Below, piece after piece: positions 34,649 through 43,606 of a stretch of 64,000 bases of DNA (position 1 is the first letter of the stretch; each line of letters opens with the position of its first letter). This stretch comes from CAWCPR01 sp963797475 (GTDB taxonomy: Bacteria; Chloroflexota; Anaerolineae; Anaerolineales; UBA4823), in assembly GCA_963797475.1 (NCBI GenBank), contig CAWCPR010000003.1, positions 682,001-746,000 on the forward strand. The letters are read 5' to 3'. The notes under the pieces were generated by a model. It ran no database searches and had not been told where the DNA came from. It saw nothing but the letters and a program-made list of their open reading frames with translations. Position numbers and translations under genes: made by a program.

Positions 34649-35026
34649 ATGCGACATAGAGTAGCCGGATATAAACTAAGCCGAGGTAAGGATGAGCGGG
34701 GCGCTTTGAGGCGCAACCTGGTCAAGCAGTTGTTTGAACACGAGCGGATCCGCACCACGCACGCTAAAGCGCTGGCTGTGCGCGGCCAGGCGGAACGCCT
34801 GATCACGCTGGCCAAGCATGGTAATGAGGCCGGCGACGAAAAAATGGTCCATGCGCGCCGCCTGGCCGCGGCGCGCTTGAGCGACGCCAAGGCTGTTAAG
34901 AAACTGTTCGAAGATATCGCCCCTCGCTTTGAGGACCGCCTGGGTGGCTATACACGAATTATCAAATTAGGCCCGCGTCATGGCGACGCAGCCGAGATGG
35001 TGCTATTAGAGCTCGTTGAAGGTTAG
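34649..35026 (+). CDS. rplQ: 50S ribosomal protein L17
   Basis: L17 lies at the tunnel exit side of the 50S. The 125-residue product starts MRHRVAGYKLSRGKDERGALRRNLVKQLFEHERIRTT and ends GDAAEMVLLELVEG. It is a standard partner of rpoA. A 74-bp spacer with a TGAGGC/GCCTCA stem follows before truA. Confidence 0.98.
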   Translation: MRHRVAGYKLSRGKDERGALRRNLVKQLFEHERIRTTHAKALAVRGQAERLITLAKHGNEAGDEKMVHARRLAAARLSDAKAVKKLFEDIAPRFEDRLGGYTRIIKLGPRHGDAAEMVLLELVEG

Positions 35027-35100
35027 CAATTGAGGCTGAAGGATGCCTCAGGGCTTCTTGCCTGAAGCGATCCTGCAACTCAAGACCCTCGCCTTCAAGA

Positions 35101-35868
35101 ATGGCACGTTACCAGGTTATTCTCGCCTACGACGGAACGCAGTTTCACGGCTTTCAACGTCAAAGGCGTGCATTAAGCCCTCTGGTCCGCACAGTCCAGG
35201 GAGTTTTCGAAGAAGCCCTGCGAGATTTGGGTTGGACCGGTGAAACGATCCTGGCTGGCGGGCGAACGGATGCCGGCGTGCATGCCAGCGGACAGGTAGC
35301 AGCTTTCGACCTTGCCTGGGAACATCCCCCACAAGCGCTGCTGGCGGCTTTGAACGCACACCTGCCGGAGGATGTTTCCGTGCGGGAGCTGTGCGCTACA
35401 GCCGTGGACTTCCACCCACGCTATGACGCCCTCGCCCGGCACTACCGTTACCGCCTCTATTGCGAAGCGAGCCGCGATCCGCTGCGCGAGCGTTATGCCT
35501 GGCGGGTTTGGCCAGAAGTCAGGCTGGACTGTCTGCAGCAGGCTGCCTCACCTCTGCCCGGCGCACATGATTTCGCTGCATTCGGCACCCCGCCGCGGGC
35601 CGGCGGCAGCACGGTGCGCACGGTTCAGCAAGTCGCTTGGCAGTCGACTGGGAATGAACTGGTTTTTGATATTACGGCGGATGCTTTCCTTTACCACATG
35701 GTGCGCCGGCTGGTATTTGCTCAAGTGGCTATTGGCCAGGGAAAGCTGGAGCCCGATATCATCTCGAAAAGTCTGGTAGACCCTGGGCAAAAAATGATTC
35801 AGGGGTTAGCGCCCCCGCAGGGTCTTGCGCTTATAGAAGTGGTTTACCCACCCATCGAACAGCGCTGA
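35101..35868 (+). CDS. truA: tRNA pseudouridine synthase A
   Basis: TruA makes pseudouridine at positions 38-40 of tRNA anticodon stems. The 255-residue protein has the catalytic motif GGRTDAGVHA with Asp57, the N-terminal AYDGTQFHGFQRQ and the later FLYHMVRRLV segment. It commonly sits between rplQ and rplM, as here. Confidence 0.97.
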   Translation: MARYQVILAYDGTQFHGFQRQRRALSPLVRTVQGVFEEALRDLGWTGETILAGGRTDAGVHASGQVAAFDLAWEHPPQALLAALNAHLPEDVSVRELCATAVDFHPRYDALARHYRYRLYCEASRDPLRERYAWRVWPEVRLDCLQQAASPLPGAHDFAAFGTPPRAGGSTVRTVQQVAWQSTGNELVFDITADAFLYHMVRRLVFAQVAIGQGKLEPDIISKSLVDPGQKMIQGLAPPQGLALIEVVYPPIEQR

Positions 35869-36000
35869 CCTTTCTCCTGAAACGGGCTGTCTGGATGGAA
35901 CAATGAAAATATTCGGTCTGGAAATGAACAAAATACCGGCAGATGGCCTATAAAGCCGCCGGCTGCGTTTCCGGGCCGGTGAAAAATGGAGATATTGAGC

Positions 36001-36444
36001 GTGGATAAGACTTACGTTCCAAAATCCGGCGAGATTACTCAGGATTGGATCCTGGTTGATGCCAATGACCAAAACCTGGGCCGTCTGGCCTCCCAAATCG
36101 CCTATTTATTGCTGGGCAAGCACAAGCCGAGTTTCACTCCCGGCATGGATACAGGCGACTTCGTTGTGGTGGTCAATTGCGAGCGCATCCGGGTAACCGG
36201 CAACAAAATGGAAGAGAAGATCTACTACCGCCATTCAGGCTATCCCAGCGGGCTGAAAGCGATCAGCTTGAAGCAGCAGCTTCAAAAACACCCCGATCGC
36301 GTACTCCGCGCCGCGGTGTGGGGTATGCTGCCGCACAACAAATTTGGCCGCCAGTTGATTAAGAAGGTGAAGATCTATGCTGGTCCAGATCACCCGCATG
36401 GCGCCCAGCAGCCGAAGCCATTGGCTTCCATCAAGGCTCTTTAG
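36001..36444 (+). CDS. rplM: 50S ribosomal protein L13
   Basis: L13 is an early assembly protein of the 50S. The product has DWILVDANDQNLGRLASQIA and KIYYRHSGYPSGLK, with the HPHGAQQPKPL end. I chose GTG at 36001 (147 residues), which has GGAG 9 nt upstream and matches the family start MDKTYVPK. ATG at 35986 in frame lacks a ribosome site. A very strong palindrome separates it from rpsI. Confidence 0.95.
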   Translation: MDKTYVPKSGEITQDWILVDANDQNLGRLASQIAYLLLGKHKPSFTPGMDTGDFVVVVNCERIRVTGNKMEEKIYYRHSGYPSGLKAISLKQQLQKHPDRVLRAAVWGMLPHNKFGRQLIKKVKIYAGPDHPHGAQQPKPLASIKAL

Positions 36445-36463
36445 GCATCGCCGTGGTGGAACC

Positions 36464-36515
36464 CCGGATTTGTGGGTGTGAGCGTGTGTACGCACGCTCA
36501 CACCCACAAATCCGG
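36464..36515 (+). repeat. 23-bp perfect inverted repeat between rplM and rpsI
   Basis: Positions 36464-36486 are the exact inverse complement of 36493-36515, with a 6-nt loop TGTACG. In RNA this is an exceptionally stable hairpin. It is not followed by a T run, so it is not a standard terminator. It lies 49 bp before the rpsI start codon. Confidence 0.85.
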
Positions 36516-36563
36516 ACACCTTCACGGAAAAATCCAAAGAACCTCCATCAAGGAGTAGGACTT

Positions 36564-36959
36564 ATGGCAGTTCAATATTATGAGGGCATTGGCCGGCGCA
36601 AGGAAAGCACCGCCCGCGTCCGGTTGATGACCGGATCCGGCCAGTTTATGGTCAATGAAAAACCAGGTGAAGATTACTTCCCCCGCCTGGGAGATATCGA
36701 ATCAATCATGGAACCCATCCGAGCAGCCGGCGAAAACCGCTCGCAGTTCGACATTACTGTTCTGGTCAAAGGCGGCGGGGTCACCGGGCAAACCGAAGCG
36801 GTCAAGCTGGGTGTGGCGCGCGCCTTGATTAAAATGAACCCCGATCTGCGCTCCGCTCTGCGTAAAGGGGGTTACCTGACGCGCGATCCGCGCGTCAAAG
36901 AGCGCAAAAAACCCGGTCTTAAACGCGCCCGCAAGGCCCCGACCTATACGAAGCGCTAG
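36564..36959 (+). CDS. rpsI: 30S ribosomal protein S9
   Basis: S9 has a long C-terminal tail that touches the P-site tRNA. The 131-residue product starts MAVQYYEGIGRRKESTARVRL and ends with the conserved KRARKAPTYTKR. ATG follows AAGGAG. It is the last r-protein gene of the cluster. Confidence 0.98.
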   Translation: MAVQYYEGIGRRKESTARVRLMTGSGQFMVNEKPGEDYFPRLGDIESIMEPIRAAGENRSQFDITVLVKGGGVTGQTEAVKLGVARALIKMNPDLRSALRKGGYLTRDPRVKERKKPGLKRARKAPTYTKR

Positions 36960-36993
36960 CTGGCTGCGAAGCCCTGTCTCGTGAACCCACGAG

Positions 36994-37078
36994 CCGCGGA
37001 GACGCGCGGCTTGCCGGAGGGAAGCTTACCCACAGACCCAAGGGTAAATTTCCAGCGGCAGGCTCCGCGTCTCGGCGG
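36994..37078 (+). terminator. Large imperfect hairpin ending the r-protein cluster
   Basis: A 22-nt arm (36994-37015) pairs with 37057-37078 with only a few mismatches, and TCTCTTTATTAAT follows. The loop is long (41 nt), so it may act as a terminator or as a 3' protective structure. Confidence 0.5.
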
Positions 37079-37166
37079 TCTCTTTATTAATCATCCGAAC
37101 ACGAATTGAGCGGCGAAGGCAGCGAACGGTTACCCAAAACCTGGCTGTCCAGTCAAGCCTTTTGGG

Positions 37167-38642
37167 GTGAATGCGAAGATGGAATCGGCAAACTTTTCAG
37201 GGATAACGCTGCTGGGGCTTGGCCCCGGCGACCCGGGCCTGCTGACGCGCCAGGCCTGGCAGATTTTGGAAAAAGCCGGCGAAATTTACCTGCGCACCCG
37301 CCAGCACCCGGTCGTAGAAGGTTTTCCCGCCGGATTGGTGGTACATTCATTCGATCCGCTTTATGAGAGCGGCGAGTCGTTTGAGGCCGTGTATGACCAA
37401 ATCGTGACCCAGATTTTAGAACTGGGCCGCCGGCCGGGAGGCGTCATCTATGCCGTGCCCGGGCACCCTTACGTAGGTGAAGCTACTTGCCCGCAGATCG
37501 CCCGCCGCGCCCGCCTGGAGGGCCTGAGGCTGCGCCTGGTGGAGGGGATCAGCTTCCTGGAGCCGGTTTTTTCCGCCCTGGAGCTGGATCCCCTGCCCCA
37601 CACCGCCCTGGTGGACGCGTTAGAGCTGGCCGTGCGGCATGTTCCACCCTTCCCCACCGGCGCGCCCGCACTGATCGCCCAGGTCTACTCGCCTGAAATC
37701 GCCTCCGAGGTCAAGCTGGCGTTGATGAGCCTCTACCCAGATGAACACCCGGTGCAGCTCGTGCACGCTGCCGGCGCCTCCCAGGCGTTGGTGGAATCGC
37801 TGTCCCTGTACGAAATCGACCGCAGCCAGAAGATCGGCCTGCTCACTGCACTCTTCGTGCCGCCCCTGCCAGCGGAGACCTCCTTCGAAGCTTTCTTGGA
37901 GATCATCGCCCACCTGCGCGCCCCGGACGGCTGTCCATGGGATCGCGAGCAAACCCACGATTCCCTGAGATCAAACCTGCTTGAAGAGACTTACGAGGTC
38001 CTGGCAGCTATGGACGCCGGCGATCCACAGGAAATGCAAGAGGAGTTCGGCGACCTGCTGCTGCAGATCGTGTTGAATGCTCAGATCGCCTCGGAAGACG
38101 GCGAGTTTACCATCGCCGACGTCATCCAGGGCATCTACACCAAGATCGTCCGCCGCCACCCACACGTCTTCGGTGACCTGCGCTTGAAGGACAAAGACGG
38201 TGTTCTGCTGAACTGGGAGCGCTTGAAAGCCGAGGAGCGCCTCGCCAACGGTAAGGGTTCTGCCAGCCTGTTGGATGGCGTGGCCCTGGCCCTGCCGGCT
38301 CTGGTGCAGGCCGAGCAGTACCAGCAGCGCGCCGCCCGGGTAGGGTTCGATTGGCCCGATATCCAGGGGGTGCTGGCCAAGCTAGACGAAGAGCTGGCCG
38401 AGGTGCACGGGGCCACGGATGGCGCCGAGCGCGCCGCCGAGATCGGGGATTTGTTATTCGCCGTCGCCAACCTGGCGCGTTGGAATGAGGTCGATCCCGA
38501 AAGCGAATTGCGCCAGGCCAACACTCGCTTCCGCCGGCGCTTCGCCTTCATCGAGCAGTCCGCTCGCCAGCAGGGGCGCGCGGTCTCCGATTTGTCGTTG
38601 GATGAAATGGAAGCGTTCTGGCAGGCAGCCAAGAAAGCCTGA
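37167..38642 (+). CDS. mazG: Tetrapyrrole methylase-MazG fusion (YabN-like)
   Basis: The 491-residue protein joins an N-terminal tetrapyrrole (precorrin-type) methylase fold (about 14-225; GLGPGDPGLLTRQAW and VIYAVPGHPYVGE) to a MazG nucleoside triphosphate pyrophosphohydrolase (about 245-485; CPWDREQTHDSLRSNLLEETYEV and EEFGDLLLQIV, the Glu/Asp metal cluster). The MazG half probably hydrolyses non-standard NTPs. The methylase half has no known certain substrate in this family. The same fusion is known as B. subtilis YabN. The start is GTG 37167 or ATG 37179. Confidence 0.93.
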   Translation: MNAKMESANFSGITLLGLGPGDPGLLTRQAWQILEKAGEIYLRTRQHPVVEGFPAGLVVHSFDPLYESGESFEAVYDQIVTQILELGRRPGGVIYAVPGHPYVGEATCPQIARRARLEGLRLRLVEGISFLEPVFSALELDPLPHTALVDALELAVRHVPPFPTGAPALIAQVYSPEIASEVKLALMSLYPDEHPVQLVHAAGASQALVESLSLYEIDRSQKIGLLTALFVPPLPAETSFEAFLEIIAHLRAPDGCPWDREQTHDSLRSNLLEETYEVLAAMDAGDPQEMQEEFGDLLLQIVLNAQIASEDGEFTIADVIQGIYTKIVRRHPHVFGDLRLKDKDGVLLNWERLKAEERLANGKGSASLLDGVALALPALVQAEQYQQRAARVGFDWPDIQGVLAKLDEELAEVHGATDGAERAAEIGDLLFAVANLARWNEVDPESELRQANTRFRRRFAFIEQSARQQGRAVSDLSLDEMEAFWQAAKKA

Positions 38643-38688
38643 CATCGCTGGACTACGGACAGCTAGAAGTGGATATCCGCCGGAAGAA

Positions 38689-39462
38689 TTAGAAGTTCCG
38701 ATCGCCTCCCAACAGACCGCCAAGAACGTTGCCGCCGATGCCGGCCGCGCCCTTGCTCTCGCCAACCTGGCGGAATTTCGCCGCGGCAAAGATGCGGTCC
38801 GCCAGCCGCGAGAAAGGCAGGCTCTGCAGGTAGACTTTCCCGGGCCCCTTCATACGGGCCAGGAACAATCCCTCGCCGCCGAACAGGGCGTTCTTGAACC
38901 CGCCCACGAACTGGATGTCATAATCGACGCTGGGGGCGAAGGCTACCAGGCAGCCGGTGTCCACGCGTAGGGACTCGCCCGGGGCCAAATTCTTCTCAAT
39001 GATCGTCCCGCCGGCGTGCACAAAGGTCAGTCCATCCCCCTCCAGGCGCTGCAAGATAAAGCCCTCCCCGCCGAACAGGCCTGCGCCGAGGCGCTTGGTG
39101 AAAGCGACTTCGATCTCCGTGCCCTGGGCCGCGCACAGGAACAAATCCTTCTGACAAATAAACCGGCCTCCCAGGGCAGCCAGGTCAAGTGGGATCACCT
39201 TGCCCGGGTAAGGGGCCGCGAAAGCCACGTGACTTTTGGCCCGGCCGGTATTCAGGAAGGTGGTGATAAAAAAGCTCTCCCCGGTGATTGCACGCTTTAA
39301 GCCTTTGAAAATTCCTCCGCCGGTGCCGGTTTGCATCTCGATCCCATCTTCCATATAGGTCATCGCGCCAGCCTCGGCGCGTACGCCTTCACCAGGATCG
39401 AGCTCAATCTCCACCATTTGCAGGTCGTCGCCGAAAATCTTGTACTCAATCACATCTGCCAT
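38689..39462 (-). CDS. AIM24 family protein
   Basis: The 257-residue protein starts MADVIEYKIFGDDLQMVEIELDPGE and has the family's glycine-rich repeats (KRLGAGLFGGEGFILQRLEGDG, NALFGGEGLFLARMKGPG) and a C-terminal GGNVLGGLLGGDRNF. This fits the AIM24/TIGR00266 family, beta-rich proteins of unknown biochemical role. No signal peptide or membrane segment is seen. It is convergent with mazG and has its own 207-bp upstream region. Confidence 0.85.
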   Translation of the reverse strand: MADVIEYKIFGDDLQMVEIELDPGEGVRAEAGAMTYMEDGIEMQTGTGGGIFKGLKRAITGESFFITTFLNTGRAKSHVAFAAPYPGKVIPLDLAALGGRFICQKDLFLCAAQGTEIEVAFTKRLGAGLFGGEGFILQRLEGDGLTFVHAGGTIIEKNLAPGESLRVDTGCLVAFAPSVDYDIQFVGGFKNALFGGEGLFLARMKGPGKVYLQSLPFSRLADRIFAAAKFRQVGESKGAAGIGGNVLGGLLGGDRNF

Positions 39463-39669
39463 GATCTATACTCCTAAAATTGGGTGACGGGCAAATTGCC
39501 TTTCGTACCTCTCTGGCAATCTGCAAGTCGATCCCGGTCGCTAAACTTTTCCGGAATCTTTCCATAATTGCTTACGTATTGATCCCTAAAAAAGTTTCTG
39601 GGGCATGCGAAGATGATACCGGGAAGAATATACCATCTCTGCTGCACGGCTTTCGTAGACAATCAGGCG

Positions 39670-41505
39670 CTAGCTGCGCAGATGGTGTGGGACGTCGATG
39701 ACCACTCTTGGGTGGCCTTGCTGCCGTCTGTAGAGCAAAGCCGCCCGGATCAGCCAGGAGGTCTGATTGTGAAGGATTGCCTGCCACCATTTGGCCGGGA
39801 CGAACTCCGGCAGCACCACGACCGCATATTGCCCGTCGTTGTGCTCGCGATCGGTCTCATCCAGGAAATCCATGAGCGGCCCCAGGATGGAACGGTAAGG
39901 CGACTTCAATGTCACCAGCGGCACATCCGGCAGCCAACGTTTCCACGTCTCACGGACACGGCCGGCGCTGCCAGGCTCCAGCTCGACGTAAACCGCAGTT
40001 ACATTTTTGGAGATCGATTGGGCGAAGGAGACCGCTTCCAGGGTGCCGCGGTGTACACCGGATATCGGGATGACGACCCGAGGTGGCGGCGGAGGCTTGA
40101 TCGATGGCGGCAAACCGCGCAAGGTAAGCTGCTTACCGACGGCTACGTAATGCAAATGAATGCGGTAAAAGACGAACACCAGGAACGGGATCAACAGGAT
40201 GGAGATCCACGCCCCTTCTAGGAATTTGCTGAAACCGACAACCAGCAGCGTAAAACCAGTAGCCAGCGCTCCCAAACCATTGGCAGCCGCCTTAAGCTGC
40301 CAATTCCGGCCTTTTTCACGGTACCAGTGCAGGACCATGCCGGTTTGGGAAAGCGTGAACGCCAGGAAAACCCCAATAGCGAACAGGGGGATTAACAGGT
40401 GGGAATCGCCATTGAACAGGATGATCAGGCCTGCTGTAGCAGCCGCCAGGAAAGCAATCCCATTGGTGAAGACCAGGCGGTCCCCCATGCTGGTCAACTG
40501 GCGCGGCAGGAAGCCGTCTTTGGCCACAATGGCAGCCAGGCGCGGGAAACCGGCGAAGCTGGTGTTGGCGGCCACAGCCAGAATGAGCATGGTTGAAATC
40601 TGGATGAGCAGGTAACCAAATCCGTTGCCAAGCAGCCGCCGGGAAAGCGCCGATAGGATCGTCTCCTGAGGCCCAGCGATGACCGCCAGGAACTGGGTTA
40701 ACCCGATACTGCCTACGAACAAGATACCCATCAATATAGCCATCACGATCAGTGTCCGGCCGGCGTTTTTCGCCTCGGGTGGCTTGAAGATCGGCACACC
40801 GTTGCTGATAGTTTCAACGCCGGTCAAGGCTGTGCAGCCGGTAGCGAAGGCGCGCAGCAGCAGGACGGCGCTCACGGGCTCAGATGCCGGCGGGGCGGCC
40901 AGAGCCAGGTTACCCGGTCCACTCAGGAACAGGTGCACAACTCCGTAGGCCAACATAGGAATATAGGTGAATAAGAACAGGTAAACCGGGATTGTCATCA
41001 CGGTGCCGGCTTCGCTGGCGCCTCTCAAGTTGGCCAAGGTGATGATAGCCAATAGCAGCAGAGCGATCGCCACGCGGTGCGGCCACAGGCTGGGAAAGGC
41101 GGAAGCAATCGCTTCCACCCCGGCGGTCAAGCTGACCGCAGCCGTCAAGACGTAGGAGACCGTCAACGAAGCCGCTGTGACCAACCCCGCAAGAGACCCG
41201 AGATTCTCGCGGGCCACCACATAAGAGCCGCCGCCGGAAGGGTAGCCGTGGATCGTCTGGTAATACGAGATCGCAACGGTGGTTAACAACAAGGTGACGG
41301 CCAGCCCAATGGGCCAGGCCTTCGCCAGGCCCGCCGCGCCAGCAACCAGCAGCCCCAGGTAGATTTCCTGGTTGGCGTAAGCGATGGAGGAGAGCGCGTC
41401 CGGAGAAAAGGCCGCCAGGGCGCGAACCTTGTTCATCCGCTTTTCCGAAAGCTGTTGTGTGGAGAGTGGACTACCGATAAGGATTTGTTTTAGCTTGTTC
41501 AGCAT
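39670..41505 (-). CDS. APC-family transporter, KimA-like potassium uptake
   Basis: The 611-residue protein starts with MNKVRALAAFSPDALSSIAYANQEI, which matches the opening of KimA-type (YdaO) potassium transporters. It has about 12 hydrophobic segments, including HGYPSGGGSYVVARENLG, and a soluble C-terminal domain (about 450-611). In B. subtilis KimA takes up potassium and is controlled by cyclic-di-AMP. General amino acid permease function is the alternative. The gene has its own promoter 15-50 bp upstream, leaving too short a leader for a riboswitch. Confidence 0.85.
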   Translation of the reverse strand: MLNKLKQILIGSPLSTQQLSEKRMNKVRALAAFSPDALSSIAYANQEIYLGLLVAGAAGLAKAWPIGLAVTLLLTTVAISYYQTIHGYPSGGGSYVVARENLGSLAGLVTAASLTVSYVLTAAVSLTAGVEAIASAFPSLWPHRVAIALLLLAIITLANLRGASEAGTVMTIPVYLFLFTYIPMLAYGVVHLFLSGPGNLALAAPPASEPVSAVLLLRAFATGCTALTGVETISNGVPIFKPPEAKNAGRTLIVMAILMGILFVGSIGLTQFLAVIAGPQETILSALSRRLLGNGFGYLLIQISTMLILAVAANTSFAGFPRLAAIVAKDGFLPRQLTSMGDRLVFTNGIAFLAAATAGLIILFNGDSHLLIPLFAIGVFLAFTLSQTGMVLHWYREKGRNWQLKAAANGLGALATGFTLLVVGFSKFLEGAWISILLIPFLVFVFYRIHLHYVAVGKQLTLRGLPPSIKPPPPPRVVIPISGVHRGTLEAVSFAQSISKNVTAVYVELEPGSAGRVRETWKRWLPDVPLVTLKSPYRSILGPLMDFLDETDREHNDGQYAVVVLPEFVPAKWWQAILHNQTSWLIRAALLYRRQQGHPRVVIDVPHHLRS

Positions 41506-41525
41506 GTCCCGACCTGGTTAGGCTT

Positions 41526-41554
41526 ATTGTATTGTTCAAGCACTATCAAGTCAA
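41526..41554 (-). promoter_or_regulatory. Promoter of the KimA-like gene
   Basis: On the minus strand, TTGACT (41549-41554), 17-nt spacer, TACAAT (41526-41531). The start would be about 14 nt before the start codon at 41505, so the leader is very short. Confidence 0.65.
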
Positions 41555-41639
41555 GACTCTCCACCCATTTCGCTGTAAGATCAGGCGGCTCAGGAGGCCG
41601 GCGGCAATCGCCTCTACACTATTTGAATTGGATTAATGC

Positions 41640-42059
41640 TTAAGCGTTCGCCGGGCTGCGCACTTGAAAAACCAGATAAGCGCCAAATAGCAGTCCAAAA
41701 ACGGCAATACTCGCCCACCCGGCGGCATTATTCCAGATCGAGAACTGCTGAGTAGCGGCGACAAACAGGCCTATTCCATTGGCGATCAGCAAGGCAAATA
41801 CAATGCCTCTGCGGGTCTCCAACTTGAATTCGTCCCGCTCCGGAAAGCTGCGAACCGACCAGAGCAGCAGCCCGAAACCGAAAAACGCTGCGCCAAACAG
41901 TCGGGCGAAAGAGGCAATGTTCCAGTAGAGAAGGATATTCCCCTCTGGGATTTCGGCGATGCCGAAGAACGCCATCATCACCGGGGCGTACAATGAAAAG
42001 GCAATTCCAAGGGCAATTGCCAGGGCGGCATTGATCGTCAGCAGATGAGAAAGTTTCAT
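41640..42059 (-). CDS. Small membrane protein, unknown function
   Basis: The 139-residue protein has four predicted membrane segments (about 8-32, 47-67, 85-107 and 112-132) and no recognisable catalytic motif. The charged loop SFPERDEFKLETRR lies between helices two and three. The gene stands between the KimA-like transporter and the 2H phosphoesterase on the same strand. I do not recognise a function. Confidence 0.7.
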   Translation of the reverse strand: MKLSHLLTINAALAIALGIAFSLYAPVMMAFFGIAEIPEGNILLYWNIASFARLFGAAFFGFGLLLWSVRSFPERDEFKLETRRGIVFALLIANGIGLFVAATQQFSIWNNAAGWASIAVFGLLFGAYLVFQVRSPANA

Positions 42060-42103
42060 ACAGCTTCCCTTCGTTGTTTGCAGGCTAATTGTAAATTTTG
42101 ACC

Positions 42104-42640
42104 CTATCCAAATTGGAATTGGTACTTCAGCTTGCCGATCTCGCCGCTGGGTTCATAGATCAGGCCAATATGGTTAACCTCGATCTCCCAATTGTAGGCG
42201 CTGAAAGCCAGGTATTCGATAATCGAAGCGGCGTTAGCCTTCTCCACGTCATCGTACGCCAGGCTGATGTGCGGTACCCAGGATTGTGGGGCGTAATAAC
42301 GGCTGACTCCCTGTGAGGCAGGCAAAGTCTTCTCCCAGACCTGCTCGTGAAACGCGGTTAGCTGCTGGGATTTGACCACCGGAATATAGATCACCGGCTT
42401 AGGCCCGGTGAATATGCCGATCCCGGTCGTGCGAACCGAAAACGGTCGCGCCTGGGCCGCGATTTCCTTCAAAATGATCTCCAGGTGATCGAAGCTGTAA
42501 TCCTGGGCGATTTGCCAGGAGAAATGAGGGTAGGGCGTCACCCGGATGCCTTTAAGATGAAAATTCTCCTCAAGCTCTTGCCAGAGGGTGATTACCTGGT
42601 TGTAGTAGGGTTGGGGGAGTAAAGAGACGAGGCCGTGCAT
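42104..42640 (-). CDS. 2'-5' RNA ligase / 2H phosphoesterase family protein
   Basis: The 178-residue protein has the two family motifs, His39-Phe-Ser41 (YPHFSW) and His124-Ile-Ser126 (VPHISLAY), which form the active site of 2H phosphoesterases. The substrate cannot be told from sequence; RNA 2',3'-cyclic phosphates are typical. I chose ATG at 42640 (MHGLVSLL); the open frame extends upstream over the methyltransferase gene without similarity. Confidence 0.85.
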   Translation of the reverse strand: MHGLVSLLPQPYYNQVITLWQELEENFHLKGIRVTPYPHFSWQIAQDYSFDHLEIILKEIAAQARPFSVRTTGIGIFTGPKPVIYIPVVKSQQLTAFHEQVWEKTLPASQGVSRYYAPQSWVPHISLAYDDVEKANAASIIEYLAFSAYNWEIEVNHIGLIYEPSGEIGKLKYQFQFG

Positions 42641-42662
42641 ACAAATCTCCGGGTTCAGGTTC

Positions 42663-43577
42663 TCAGCCAGTCCGGGAATCCCAGCGGGCGAAGATAGCGG
42701 TGGATAATAAGCGCCCGGCGCTACGCTCCACCAGGACCAGCTCGCCGGCCGCGAGCGATCCGCCCAGGCCGGCAACGGTTTCCCGCAACGCGCTATAGAT
42801 TGTCAGAGCGGAGGCGCGGATGGCATAGGCGGTCAGCAGTATGAACACAGGCTGTGGGCTGAGCAAGGCCCGGCATTCGTGCAAGAGATCAGGCAAGGAG
42901 TTGAAGAATTCCCAAACCTGCCCGCCCGGGCCGCGGCCAAATTTTGGCGGATCCAGAATCAAGGCGTCGTAGGTGGACTGGCGCCGCACTTCCCGGCGCA
43001 CGAATTTGTAAACATCGTCCACCAGCCAGCGAATTGGGCGATCGCTCAAGCCCGAAAGTTCCTGGTTCTGGCGGGCAATCCCGATCGATTTTTTCGAGGC
43101 GTCTACGTGGGTCACCCGCCCTCCGGCCCGCGCCGCAGCCAACGTGGCCAAACCGGTGTAACCAAAGAGGTTCAATACCTGGATGGGCCGCCGGGCAGAC
43201 TGGATGCGCTGGCTCATCCAATCCCAATGGGCGGCCTGTTCGGGGAAAACGCCCATATGCCGCGAATTGGTCGCTCTGGCCTGGAAACGCAGGTCCTTAT
43301 AATACATGACCCACATAGGCTCAACTGGCTTGCGAAACTGCCAGCGCCCACCGCTTTCTTCGCCGGTATTTTGGAACTCGCCATAGGACGACTGCCACAT
43401 TTCTGGAGGTGAAGCCGGCTGCCATACGGCCTGCGGTTCCGGTCGCACGAATGTGTAGGGGCCATAGCGTTCCAGCTTGGAGCCCGCCCCGCTGTCGAGC
43501 AGCTCGTAATCCTCCCAGTCGGGCGAAGTCAGCAGTTCGATCTGCGGCAACACAGAACCATCCAACTTGGCGGACAT
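42663..43577 (-). CDS. Class I SAM-dependent methyltransferase, RlmI-like
   Basis: The 304-residue protein has motif I NLFGYTGLATLAAARAGGRVTHVDAS, then LILDPPKFGRGPGG (the DPPK catalytic-type motif), as in the RlmI/RlmL group of 23S rRNA methyltransferases. The N-terminal PUA-like part is not obvious. The start is ATG 43577; a TTG at 43610, overlapping the tnaA stop, is possible and would give 315 residues. It follows tnaA closely. Confidence 0.85.
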   Translation of the reverse strand: MSAKLDGSVLPQIELLTSPDWEDYELLDSGAGSKLERYGPYTFVRPEPQAVWQPASPPEMWQSSYGEFQNTGEESGGRWQFRKPVEPMWVMYYKDLRFQARATNSRHMGVFPEQAAHWDWMSQRIQSARRPIQVLNLFGYTGLATLAAARAGGRVTHVDASKKSIGIARQNQELSGLSDRPIRWLVDDVYKFVRREVRRQSTYDALILDPPKFGRGPGGQVWEFFNSLPDLLHECRALLSPQPVFILLTAYAIRASALTIYSALRETVAGLGGSLAAGELVLVERSAGRLLSTAIFARWDSRTG

Positions 43578-43606
43578 TCGGTTCAGCTCTGGAAAATAGC
43601 CGCTCG

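Noticed and set aside
36464..36515. Calling the rplM-rpsI palindrome a rho-independent terminator
   Set aside because: No T run follows and rpsI lies 49 bp downstream without a clear promoter of its own.
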